A stretch of 8,869 nt of DNA from Caldithrix sp. (GTDB lineage Bacteria; KSB1; UBA2214; DYKH01): assembly GCA_020722685.1 (NCBI GenBank), contig DYKH01000195.1, positions 1-8,869 of the forward strand, given 5' to 3'. Numbering within the stretch: position 1 is the first letter of the stretch; each line of letters begins with the position of its first letter. Below, piece after piece: positions 1 to 7,228 of this stretch. The position numbers and the translations under genes were made by a program. The notes below the pieces were generated by a model. The model saw only the letters and a list, made by a program, of their open reading frames with translations. It did not search any database and was not told the DNA's origin.

Positions 1-1
1 A

Positions 2-51
2 GTCCACGATGTTGTGCTAATTCTATGTCTACGATGTTATGCAAATTCTCA
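2..51. repeat. Imperfect 25-base tandem repeat at the left edge
   Basis: Two adjacent copies, 2-26 and 27-51, match at 20 of 25 positions, sharing the cores ACGATGTT and AATTCT. The copies abut the window edge, so more copies may lie outside. With only two visible and no spacer, it is not a CRISPR array. Confidence 0.5.
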
Positions 52-148
52 AATAACACAAATTGCGAAATGGCCCGAAGCGAAGAATCTTTGTTGTGAA
101 GAGGATGCAGCGACTGAACTGTTAAAAAAATATGACGGAGAAATACCC

Positions 149-167
149 AAAAAGCTATGAGTAGCTT
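149..167 (-). terminator. Possible weak intrinsic terminator after the operon
   Basis: On the minus strand AAGCTA, loop CTCA and TAGCTT form a 6-bp stem overlapping a run of five T (149-153), about 73 bases after the permease stop. The stem has only two G-C pairs, so it would be weak alone, but the place and orientation fit the end of the operon. Confidence 0.3.
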
Positions 168-239
168 AGGCTTCAGTTGCTCGCCAAGATTGGCAACCAG
201 CCTTCCTGGGCCCCCTTGTAATGGAGGGACTATGCTTCC

Positions 240-3200
240 CTATTCACTTTGAGTTTGACGGTTATTTTTTCGGCCTCGATTCACCCAATAATACAGTGTT
301 GGAATCACCAGCAGCGACAGCAACATGGAGAGGCTCATGCCGCCGATCATGGCGACGGCCAGTGGCTGCAGCATTTTCGCGCCTTCGCCGATAGCCAGCG
401 CCAGCGGCAGAAAGCCAAAGATGTTCGACAGCGTGGTCATCATGATTGGCCGCAGACGAACGCGACCAGCATCCAGCAGTGCTTGCGTTAAATCCGAGGC
501 CAGCGCTGGAGATTTTTCCGTGAAATCGATCAGCAGAATGCCGTTATTGACCACCACGCCGACAATCATGATCATGCCCATGAAGGCGGAAATATCCAAG
601 GGGATTCCGGTGATGAGTAACAGCAGGAAAACGCCGCTGACCGAGAGCACAGTGCCGAATATGATAGCCCCGGCGCTGCGAAAGGATCTGAATTCAAACA
701 AAATAATCGTAAAAACCAGCAAAGTGCCAAACAGCAGAATAAGCAACAATTCTTGGAAGGCCTGCTGCTGGCTTTCGTACTGCCCGCCCAACTGTAGGTT
801 GATTCCCGGCGGCAAATGAATTCCAGCCAAGGCACGCTTAACGTCGCGGATGATACTGCCGAGGTCGCGTCCAGAAATGTGCGCTTTGACGTTGACCACC
901 TGGCTCAAGTTTTCATGATCTACATCGGTTTGCCCGGGGATTTTCTTGATCTCCGCCACTTCCTCCAACAGCAGCATGCGGCGCAGGTGGGGAAGATAAA
1001 TCGGCAGGCGGCGGATTTTTTCCAAATGGTTGAAATCTGTTTTGGGGTAACGCAGGCGCACCGGAATGATCTTCAAGCCTTGCATCATGCTGGTTGCCTC
1101 TTCGCCCCACAGCGCTAGACGTACGGCGCGATTGAGCTCTTGCACGTTGAGGCGGTAGCGGCTGGCCGCCTCCGGAATGATGCGAATCGTCAGCTCCGGC
1201 TCGCTGCGGGCAAAGCCGGGAAACACGTCCACCATGTTGGCAATATGCTGCAGCGAATCGGCAATTTGCGCCGCCACTTCTTGCGCCAGCGGCAAATTAT
1301 TGCCAAACACTTTTACGACAATGGGCGCGATCTCGCCGCTCAAATCGTTCAGCCGATCAGGCAGCACCTGAAACAATTCCGGCTGCAAACGCGGCTCTTT
1401 TTGGGCAATGAAGGCACGCAGATCGTCCATGACTTCAAAGGATGAACGCTGGTGGCCTTTTTTCAGGTAAATCACAAAATCGCCCTCGTTGGCATGCTTG
1501 CGCGGATGCGCCAGGCTGCGGCCAGTGCGCAGCGAGTACGTATTGACCTCCGGCAGGGTTACCAAATAATCCTCGATGCTTTGCAGCATGCTCTTGGTAC
1601 CTTCGAGCGAGCTGCCCGGTGGCGCCAGGTAATCCAGCACGATGGTGCTCTCGTCCCATTCCGGCAGAAAACCGCTGGGAAGATGTAAGTAACTCACCAC
1701 CGTGACGGCGACCAGCAACACGCATAACAGCAAGACCGGTAGCGGTTTCTTGAATGAAAACTTTAATGCCTTTTGCTGCAGGGCGATGATCTGCGGCAGA
1801 ACGCGGCCTGGCTTGACCTTTTTGGTGGAAACGAAGACCTCGGCCAGCGCCGGCGTGAGCGACATGGCCAGCAGCATTGACACCATAACGGAGAGCGCCA
1901 GCGTAATGGACAGGGCCTTAAAAAAGATGCCGGGAACACCGGAGAGGAAAACCAGCGGGATGAAAACCACCACCGAGGTCAAAGTGGCGCTGATGAGTGG
2001 CGTCAGGATTTCGCCGGTGGCTTGCACCACGGCCTCGGTGCGCGCATAGCCCCGTTCCAAGTAGCGCTCGATGTTCTCTACCACCACCACAGCGTGATCC
2101 ACCAACAGCCCTATGGCCGCTGCCAAGCCGCCGAGGCTCATCAGGTTCAGGTTCATTCCGATGAGCTTGATGAGAATGATGGTGATGAGCAGGGCCACCG
2201 GAATAATCGTGGCGGTGACCAGCGTGATGCGGAACCGGCGCAGAAAAAGCAACAGAATAATTACGGTGAGGGCGGAACCGAGCATAATGGCGTCGCGCAC
2301 GCTGCCAATGGACTGCCGGACAAAGTCGGTCATGTCGTACCACTTTTCCATTTTGACTTCGGGCGGCAGGGTTTTGCGGATTTCCTGTAAGCGCTTTTCC
2401 ACCGCGCGCATCACGGCCACGGCGTTGGCGCCCGGCTGCGTGATGATGGTGAAAAGCACCGCCGGATGCCGGTTGCTCACACAACTAATGAAGGTCTCCT
2501 CCACCGCCGGCTCGATGGTGGCAATGTCGGTGAGATGAATGGGTGTGGGATGATGATGGGCGACGACGGTTTTGCCCACGTCCTCGATGGTCAGGTAACG
2601 GTTGTCGGCAATGTTCAAATAAAGCTTGTTGAATTCGTTCAGCCGGCCGACAAACTGCACGGTGTTGGTCTGCGCCAGCGCCGCGCTGACTTGCTGATGG
2701 TCGAGATTGACCGCTGCCAGCTTGCTGGGATCGAGATTGACCCAGTATTCACGGCGATGCCCACCCATCACCTCGATGTTGTTAATGCCGGGAATGCCGG
2801 TGAGCTGAGGCCGGATGGTGTACACTGCCAGGTCGTTCAGCGCCACCAAATCGAGGCGGTCGGAATACAGGCTATACCCGGAAACCGGATAGGTGCTGGA
2901 GGTGAAGCGCCGCACTTCGATTTGCACGTCGGGCGGCAATTGACTGCGGATGCCGCTCACTTGCGCCTGCACCAACTGGTAGGCCTTGAACATGTCCTCA
3001 TTCCACTGGAAATCAACGTTGATCTCCGCCGAGCCGCGGCTGGTGGTCGAGCGCAGCACTCGCACTCCGGGCACGCCCATTACCCCTTCCTCAATCGGCT
3101 TGGTGATCTCCATCTCCATTTGCTTCAGCGGCGCAAAGCCATTGTCCACCAGCACCGCGATACGGGGAAAGGTGGCCTCGGGGAAGACGTCCTGCGGAAT

Positions 3201-3296
3201 TTGAAAAATCAGATAAGATCCGATCAATGCCAACAACAGCGCCGAAAAAACCACCGCCCGCTTGTTTTCCACTGCGAATCGCGCCAGCGAGTTCAT
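240..3296 (-). CDS. RND efflux transporter permease subunit (AcrB/CusA superfamily)
   Basis: Inner-membrane pump of 1018 residues that would use proton flow to drive export through the adaptor and TolC-like channel encoded upstream. The layout is the standard RND one: TM1 near residues 13-31, a large periplasmic loop to about 335, TM2-6 at about 338-486, TM7 near 519-535, a second periplasmic loop to about 847, and TM8-12 to about 1002. Family motifs include IPQDVFPE (33-40), GLLVDHAVVVVEN (396-408), SGEIAPIVVKVFG (653-665), VVNNGILLIDF (915-925) and GRVRLRPIMMTTL (944-956). TM4 keeps one Asp (D400) followed by His, and the TM10 Lys of AcrB is replaced by Asn (917/918). The 653-665 motif recalls heavy-metal-type (CusA/CzcA) members, but the substrate is undetermined. 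The ATG overlaps the adaptor stop as ATGA, and a GGAGG at 3307-3311 precedes it. Length is full for the family; the stop is TAG. Confidence 0.97.
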   Translation of the reverse strand: MNSLARFAVENKRAVVFSALLLALIGSYLIFQIPQDVFPEATFPRIAVLVDNGFAPLKQMEMEITKPIEEGVMGVPGVRVLRSTTSRGSAEINVDFQWNEDMFKAYQLVQAQVSGIRSQLPPDVQIEVRRFTSSTYPVSGYSLYSDRLDLVALNDLAVYTIRPQLTGIPGINNIEVMGGHRREYWVNLDPSKLAAVNLDHQQVSAALAQTNTVQFVGRLNEFNKLYLNIADNRYLTIEDVGKTVVAHHHPTPIHLTDIATIEPAVEETFISCVSNRHPAVLFTIITQPGANAVAVMRAVEKRLQEIRKTLPPEVKMEKWYDMTDFVRQSIGSVRDAIMLGSALTVIILLLFLRRFRITLVTATIIPVALLITIILIKLIGMNLNLMSLGGLAAAIGLLVDHAVVVVENIERYLERGYARTEAVVQATGEILTPLISATLTSVVVFIPLVFLSGVPGIFFKALSITLALSVMVSMLLAMSLTPALAEVFVSTKKVKPGRVLPQIIALQQKALKFSFKKPLPVLLLCVLLVAVTVVSYLHLPSGFLPEWDESTIVLDYLAPPGSSLEGTKSMLQSIEDYLVTLPEVNTYSLRTGRSLAHPRKHANEGDFVIYLKKGHQRSSFEVMDDLRAFIAQKEPRLQPELFQVLPDRLNDLSGEIAPIVVKVFGNNLPLAQEVAAQIADSLQHIANMVDVFPGFARSEPELTIRIIPEAASRYRLNVQELNRAVRLALWGEEATSMMQGLKIIPVRLRYPKTDFNHLEKIRRLPIYLPHLRRMLLLEEVAEIKKIPGQTDVDHENLSQVVNVKAHISGRDLGSIIRDVKRALAGIHLPPGINLQLGGQYESQQQAFQELLLILLFGTLLVFTIILFEFRSFRSAGAIIFGTVLSVSGVFLLLLITGIPLDISAFMGMIMIVGVVVNNGILLIDFTEKSPALASDLTQALLDAGRVRLRPIMMTTLSNIFGFLPLALAIGEGAKMLQPLAVAMIGGMSLSMLLSLLVIPTLYYWVNRGRKNNRQTQSE

Positions 3297-4228
3297 TCCG
3301 CCACCACCTCCATGCCGTCTTGCAGCGAATAGGCTTTCTCGGTCACCACGCGCTCGTTCTCGCTCACACCGGAGAGAATTTCCACCGCCTCGTCCTGCAA
3401 AATTCCCACCTGCACGTTGCGCTTTTCCGCTCTGTTTCTTTGTACCACAAAAACATAAAATACTCCTTCCTCTTCCAGCAGCGCCGATCGCGGAATGCTC
3501 AGCGTGTGCACATGGGTTTCGGAGAGAAAGGTCAACCGCGTCAACATGCCGGGGCGGAATTCACCGGTTGGATTAGCCAGCCGGAGCCGAATTACCACGG
3601 TTTGGTTGTCTGGGTTGATCTTGCCCGAGACGACTTCCAACGGCAATGACAGCGGTGCATGAGGATAGTCGACAAAAGCGACGCGAACTTTCCTCACCCG
3701 CCGGATGATCGAAAGATAGCGTACTGGCAGATCGCCGCGCACGTCGAGCACGCTCAAAGCGCCGAGGTGTACAATCTGCTCGCCTTTCTGCAGCACATCA
3801 CCGGCATGATGCGTGACCTCCAAGACCACACCATCGAGCGGGCTGTAGAGCGGAATGGCTTTGATTTGTTGCTCAACGAGTGGGCGCAGCTCCGCCGGCA
3901 TTTGATCGGTCACTTGCAACAGCGCTTCGCGTTCCGCCGGCACAATCGTACCGATCAGTTCACCCTTCTTGACGTGGTCGCCGAGCAACAACGAAAAATC
4001 GCTGAGCCGGCCGTCAAACTGCGAGGCCAGAAAGGCTTCTTGACGCAAGGCAACCGTGCCGAAAATACTGAGTGTGTCGCTCATACCTTGGCGGCTCACC
4101 AGAGCTGTTTTCACCTGCACCATCGGGTCGGATTTTTCACCGGTAGTTTTTGCCTCTTTTCCACAGGCGACCAAAAGCAATGCGGCGAAAACCACCAGGA
4201 TGGTTGATTGAATGAATCCACTGCGCAT
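3293..4228 (-). CDS. RND periplasmic adaptor (membrane fusion protein), lipoprotein
   Basis: Periplasmic adaptor of 311 residues linking the RND permease to the outer-membrane channel. A signal sequence ends in a lipobox, LVAC, with C22 as the predicted lipidated residue, so it is probably anchored in the inner membrane. Two lipoyl-like half motifs are visible, at about 69-96 (with DGRLSDF and GDHVKKGE) and 127-155 (YSPLDGVV and GDVLQKGE). They are followed by beta-barrel-like sequence with FRPGML (224-229) and a membrane-proximal domain to the end. The segment between the two half motifs is only about 30 residues, so the usual long alpha-hairpin is absent or vestigial. The ATG at 4228 was chosen over two upstream in-frame starts because AAGGA (4237-4241) sits 8 bases before it; the upstream starts would overlap the preceding gene or lack spacing. 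Its stop overlaps the permease start by 4 bases, which suggests translational coupling. Confidence 0.93.
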   Translation of the reverse strand: MRSGFIQSTILVVFAALLLVACGKEAKTTGEKSDPMVQVKTALVSRQGMSDTLSIFGTVALRQEAFLASQFDGRLSDFSLLLGDHVKKGELIGTIVPAEREALLQVTDQMPAELRPLVEQQIKAIPLYSPLDGVVLEVTHHAGDVLQKGEQIVHLGALSVLDVRGDLPVRYLSIIRRVRKVRVAFVDYPHAPLSLPLEVVSGKINPDNQTVVIRLRLANPTGEFRPGMLTRLTFLSETHVHTLSIPRSALLEEEGVFYVFVVQRNRAEKRNVQVGILQDEAVEILSGVSENERVVTEKAYSLQDGMEVVAE

Positions 4229-4236
4229 GAGCATTT

Positions 4237-4241
4237 TCCTT
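4237..4241 (-). promoter_or_regulatory. Ribosome binding site deciding the adaptor start
   Basis: On the minus strand an A-rich run ends in AAGGA, 8 bases before the ATG at 4226-4228. A second ATG at 4232-4234 is only two or three bases from this motif and is too close. The site lies directly beside the stop codon of the DUF5916 gene (4245-4247), so ribosomes ending there could restart here. Confidence 0.65.
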
Positions 4242-4244
4242 TTT

Positions 4245-6440
4245 TCAAAATACCAGCCGATAGGCAATCTTGCTCAAAACCGTAGCGCGCGTCGGGCGCG
4301 TTTTGCCTCCTGTGTCGAACAGTTGATTGTAGACGAAATAAACATCGCTGCCGATCTTTGGAATCCAGTGGAAACGAAAATTCAGATTGATCTCCTCGTC
4401 CTCGTTGTTCCATTGTGCAAAAAGCGAGGTGTTGATGAAGGTCGAAAAAGCATACCGCACGTGCCCGCCGATTTCGAGAGTTCTGAAACTGCCACCAGCC
4501 AGCGCGACGTCGTTGCGGCTGTAATCGGCGGCGAGCGCGAGATGTTTGTCGATCTTCACAGCCGCTTGCGTGGAAAATCTTTTTCTCTCGCCGGTGTAGT
4601 AATTTCCCCAGTTGTAAAACAGCGCGCCAGCCAGATGACGACTCGCATTGGTCTCGAGCTGAATTTCATAGGAGGTGAAATAGTACCGCCCTCGCGGAAT
4701 CACGATGTTGCCGAAGATGTTGAAATCTTCATTCATTCTGTCGAACGTGCGCTGGATGTTGAATTCAAAAAACTCACCGCTTTCGGTCAAGAAACCGAAT
4801 GGACGCCACTCCCAAAAGGCGCTTTCGGGCCGGTTGTTCACATCCCAGAAATATTCCACATCCACCGGCTTGAACACGAGCCGTCGAATTCCCGACACAC
4901 CTGGGCGGGGAGCGATGCGCAAGGCCCACGAAAGCTGCTTGCCGTGCCGCGAAACAAACCCGACTTCCGGATTGAAGTTCCTTTGCACTGAGCGAATGCC
5001 GATGAAGTGGTCGATGAAATCGTTGGGATAATCTACGAAGAAACGATAGGCGAGATTGTCGCCCTGCAGCGAAGGGGTTTGCGTGGCGGCAATCGCGCCG
5101 CCGATTTCCACGTTGTTGTCGCCGAAAATTTCCGAGAAACGCACGTTGGCATCAGCGCCCATGGCGCGATTGGAGCCACCGGAAAATTCTTTGTTGGTCG
5201 CCAGCACACCCACATAAGATTGTTTGAGAACATCATGCTTCACGCGCACCACCGCAAAGTTCGTCGCCGGCACGGTATCCTTTGCGGCGGTTTGCATGTC
5301 GAGCGCGCCAATATCGTATCCACCCGCTTTGCCAACGAGGCGCACGCCGGCACGAATCGGAATCTGCTCGCCGGTAACGATGCCGATACGCCGGCTGTAA
5401 AAGAGTCTGGGTCTTTCGCCAAAATTGAAATTGAAAATGCCCGCGCCTTCGAGAAAAAACTCGCGCTTTTCCGGGAAGTATAAAAGAAAGCGCGTCAGGT
5501 TGATTTGCGCGCGGTCGGACTCTACTTGCGCAAAGTCGGTGTTGACGGTGGCGTCGAGCGTTAAGGTTTGTGCGACCGGATATTTGAGATCGAAGCCGGT
5601 TTTGCTCAGCGCGGCTCGCTCGTCGCTGAAAGGGGCAAAACCGCGCTGCAAGCCGCAGGAAACGTAGGGCTTGATTTCGAGCCTCGTGCCGCGATGAATG
5701 TTTTGTAAGCCTTGCAAAATGCCGGCTTGCGAGAGTTGCGTGATATGGTAATTCCGCGAGAATCCCTGCCACCGCATCTGTTCGTGCTTGTGGCGAATGT
5801 TGCGCTCAAAATTCACGCCCCACACTTGCTCGGCATCCTCTGAAAAGCGCAGCGTGGAAAATGGAATCTCGATTTCCGCGAACCAGCCGGAATCGGTGAC
5901 GCTGGCGCGAGTGTCCCAAATGCTGTTCCAATCCACATTAATGCCGTTGCCTTCATCCGTCACCAGCGCATCGAAGCGCGCGCCGTTGGGGTTGATGATA
6001 AATAAAAATCCGTTGCGGCGATCGTGGTAAGTGTCGAAGATCAGGGCAAAGTTGTCATCCTCATCGTACCTGAAATCCCGCTGCAATTCATTCGCGATGA
6101 TTTTTTCCGGCAGGCTGTCAAAGCAGCAAACTCCGACGTACAGCGCATGCTCGTCGTAGACCATCCGCACTTCGGTGCGCTCAGTGGCGGCTTTGCCTTG
6201 CTGCGGCTCACACTGGGTAAAATGCCTGATCGGCTGGGCATGAGTCCAGGCTTCGTCACTGAGGTCACCGTCGATCTTCGGTGACGGATTGACGTATGCC
6301 GCGTTGATGGCTGCCGGCGCGGAAGCAGTTTGCGCGTAGAGCGGAATGATCGGCGACCACGAGAGCACGTAGCGGCAATCGAGAAAAAAGCCGATTGCAG
6401 AAAGCTGGAGGAATTGACGCTGCTTTTGCTTCAGGCTCAT
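4245..6440 (-). CDS. CBM9-like / DUF5916 outer-membrane beta-barrel protein
   Basis: A 731-residue protein of unknown function predicted to reach the outer membrane. After an N-terminal export region (cleavage plausible after YAQ near residue 37), a carbohydrate-binding family 9-like beta-sandwich spans about 48-235. It opens with KIDGDLSDEAW (55-65) and includes the DDNFALIFDTYHDRRNG region (128-144). The DUF5916 barrel follows from about 250 to the end, with family-typical segments around TDFAQVESDRAQINLTRF (301-318) and PEKREFFLEGAGIF (323-336). Many alternating aromatic/polar strands and a terminal Phe fit an outer-membrane barrel. The signal region is atypical, with charged residues (DCR, 21-23) interrupting its hydrophobic stretch. 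The ATG overlaps the upstream stop as ATGA, and no clear Shine-Dalgarno precedes it, so translation probably depends on coupling. Its position inside an efflux operon suggests an envelope accessory role; CBM9 similarity does not prove sugar binding. Confidence 0.9.
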   Translation of the reverse strand: MSLKQKQRQFLQLSAIGFFLDCRYVLSWSPIIPLYAQTASAPAAINAAYVNPSPKIDGDLSDEAWTHAQPIRHFTQCEPQQGKAATERTEVRMVYDEHALYVGVCCFDSLPEKIIANELQRDFRYDEDDNFALIFDTYHDRRNGFLFIINPNGARFDALVTDEGNGINVDWNSIWDTRASVTDSGWFAEIEIPFSTLRFSEDAEQVWGVNFERNIRHKHEQMRWQGFSRNYHITQLSQAGILQGLQNIHRGTRLEIKPYVSCGLQRGFAPFSDERAALSKTGFDLKYPVAQTLTLDATVNTDFAQVESDRAQINLTRFLLYFPEKREFFLEGAGIFNFNFGERPRLFYSRRIGIVTGEQIPIRAGVRLVGKAGGYDIGALDMQTAAKDTVPATNFAVVRVKHDVLKQSYVGVLATNKEFSGGSNRAMGADANVRFSEIFGDNNVEIGGAIAATQTPSLQGDNLAYRFFVDYPNDFIDHFIGIRSVQRNFNPEVGFVSRHGKQLSWALRIAPRPGVSGIRRLVFKPVDVEYFWDVNNRPESAFWEWRPFGFLTESGEFFEFNIQRTFDRMNEDFNIFGNIVIPRGRYYFTSYEIQLETNASRHLAGALFYNWGNYYTGERKRFSTQAAVKIDKHLALAADYSRNDVALAGGSFRTLEIGGHVRYAFSTFINTSLFAQWNNEDEEINLNFRFHWIPKIGSDVYFVYNQLFDTGGKTRPTRATVLSKIAYRLVF

Positions 6441-7111
6441 TTGTCGATTCTTAAATCGGTGACCGTCAAGTCATCAAACAAGGTATAAGAATCCGCCTTC
6501 GTCCACAGGCCGACCTTGCCAGCGCCGGTGAAGGTAAGGTCTTCCACCTCAAAAAGTTTTTTACCGTTCACATACACCCCGAAGAGATTGCCTTTGGCAG
6601 CCACGCGCAGCGTGCTCCATTCTCCGGATGGAACTTTGGCCTTTTTGCCATAGGTGCGGCCAATGCCTATGAGCGGGAGATCGGTGCGCCTGCCTTTCTC
6701 GACTTTGTAGAGTACCACATTATCCTCCAACGCATTCGCGCGCATAATGTAATAGTTGTCCTTGTCTTGATAGCGCCAAACAATGCCCGCCGCTTGATCC
6801 CCTTCGCCTTTCACCGGCTTGAATTTCACGCTGATGTCGGCATCTTTGAGCATGACACTATCGAAGACGCATACGGGAAAACGGTAGCCGGTCGCGTCCC
6901 TATCCGTTTGCGCCAGCACATTCGGTTGGCTGGGCGCAGTTCCCTCTTTCATGACGACCCAATTGCCGATTTTGCCCTTGCCGGTCAATGCACTGGAAAA
7001 TCCTTGCGGCGTTTTGCCAACTTCGTCTTGGTCGAAATTGAACGTTTGGGCAGCGACGGAGGCGGCAAACGCTAGCACCAGCAGACTGGCAAACACAATC
7101 TTCGTTTTCAT
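6437..7111 (-). CDS. Secreted LamG / DUF1080-like (concanavalin-fold) protein
   Basis: A 224-residue exported protein, probably a single jelly-roll (concanavalin-like) domain related to the DUF1080 / 3-keto-disaccharide hydrolase and LamG families. Residues 1-21 form a classical signal peptide (KTK, then a hydrophobic core, cleavage after VAA before QTF). The mature part shows alternating beta-strand sequence, with GNWVVMKEG (49-57), TAPSQPNVLAQ (58-68), GIVWRYQDKDNYYIMR (109-124), WSTLRV (165-170), VYVNGKKLFEV (179-189) and GKVGLWTKAD (198-207) as typical family stretches. No catalytic residues can be assigned with confidence, so it may bind a glycan, lipid or other envelope ligand rather than cut it. 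It starts at an ATG with AGGAG (7120-7124) 8 bases upstream and ends in a 4-base overlap with the DUF5916 gene, so the pair are likely made together. The ligand is unknown. Confidence 0.85.
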   Translation of the reverse strand: MKTKIVFASLLVLAFAASVAAQTFNFDQDEVGKTPQGFSSALTGKGKIGNWVVMKEGTAPSQPNVLAQTDRDATGYRFPVCVFDSVMLKDADISVKFKPVKGEGDQAAGIVWRYQDKDNYYIMRANALEDNVVLYKVEKGRRTDLPLIGIGRTYGKKAKVPSGEWSTLRVAAKGNLFGVYVNGKKLFEVEDLTFTGAGKVGLWTKADSYTLFDDLTVTDLRIDK

Positions 7112-7228
7112 ACGATCATCTCCTGTTTGATTTTTTTATAGAAAAATAGACCTACAGCGCATCCAGAAGCGTTACGCCAGCCTCGAGAATTTTGTAATCA
7201 CCTTTGCAATGGAAGTTTTAATCACTCA
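7112..7228 (-). other. Intergenic gap between channel gene and LamG-like gene
   Basis: This 117-base gap is the only sizeable break in the operon. Its gene-proximal end is very AT-rich (7125-7146), with TATAAA on the minus strand at about 7135-7140 that could serve as a -10 element. No convincing -35 box lies 16-18 bases upstream, so an internal promoter is only possible. No hairpin with a U-tract was seen, so readthrough from the channel gene is likely. A stop-to-stop frame at 7152-7217 reads like protein (ending KILEAGVTLLDAL) but has no start codon. Confidence 0.5.
7120..7124 (-). promoter_or_regulatory. Ribosome binding site of the LamG-like gene
   Basis: AGGAG on the minus strand, 8 bases before the ATG at 7109-7111. 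It is among the strongest Shine-Dalgarno matches in the window and marks a fresh translation start after the 117-base gap that follows the channel gene. Confidence 0.7.

Larger units (their letters stand above)
1..239 (-). other. Region downstream of the permease gene
   Basis: 239 bases follow the permease stop to the window edge. They are more AT-rich towards the left and contain a weak terminator-like hairpin (149-167), a second hairpin (gccaagattggc, 183-194) and an imperfect 25-base tandem repeat at the edge (2-51). In phase with the permease, the sequence stays free of stop codons for 79 codons after its TAG, but it has no methionine and no recognisable domain. It is treated as non-coding or relic sequence. 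Confidence 0.45.

Noticed and set aside
2..51. CRISPR or recombination-site array
   Set aside because: Only two directly adjacent, imperfect copies are present, with no spacers and no conserved recombination core.
1918..2484. Second minus-strand frame of 188 codons inside the permease gene
   Set aside because: A frame-shifted shadow of the transmembrane coding region, low in complexity (His/Arg/Gly-rich). The permease frame is intact throughout, so it does not indicate a frameshift.
2466..3332. Long plus-strand open frame of 288 codons
   Set aside because: It lies wholly opposite the permease and adaptor genes, has a His/Gln-rich composition typical of antisense frames, and shows no family motif.
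4212..4991. Plus-strand open frame of 259 codons
   Set aside because: It is antisense to the DUF5916 barrel gene, whose family motifs are clear; there is no domain and no ribosome site of its own.
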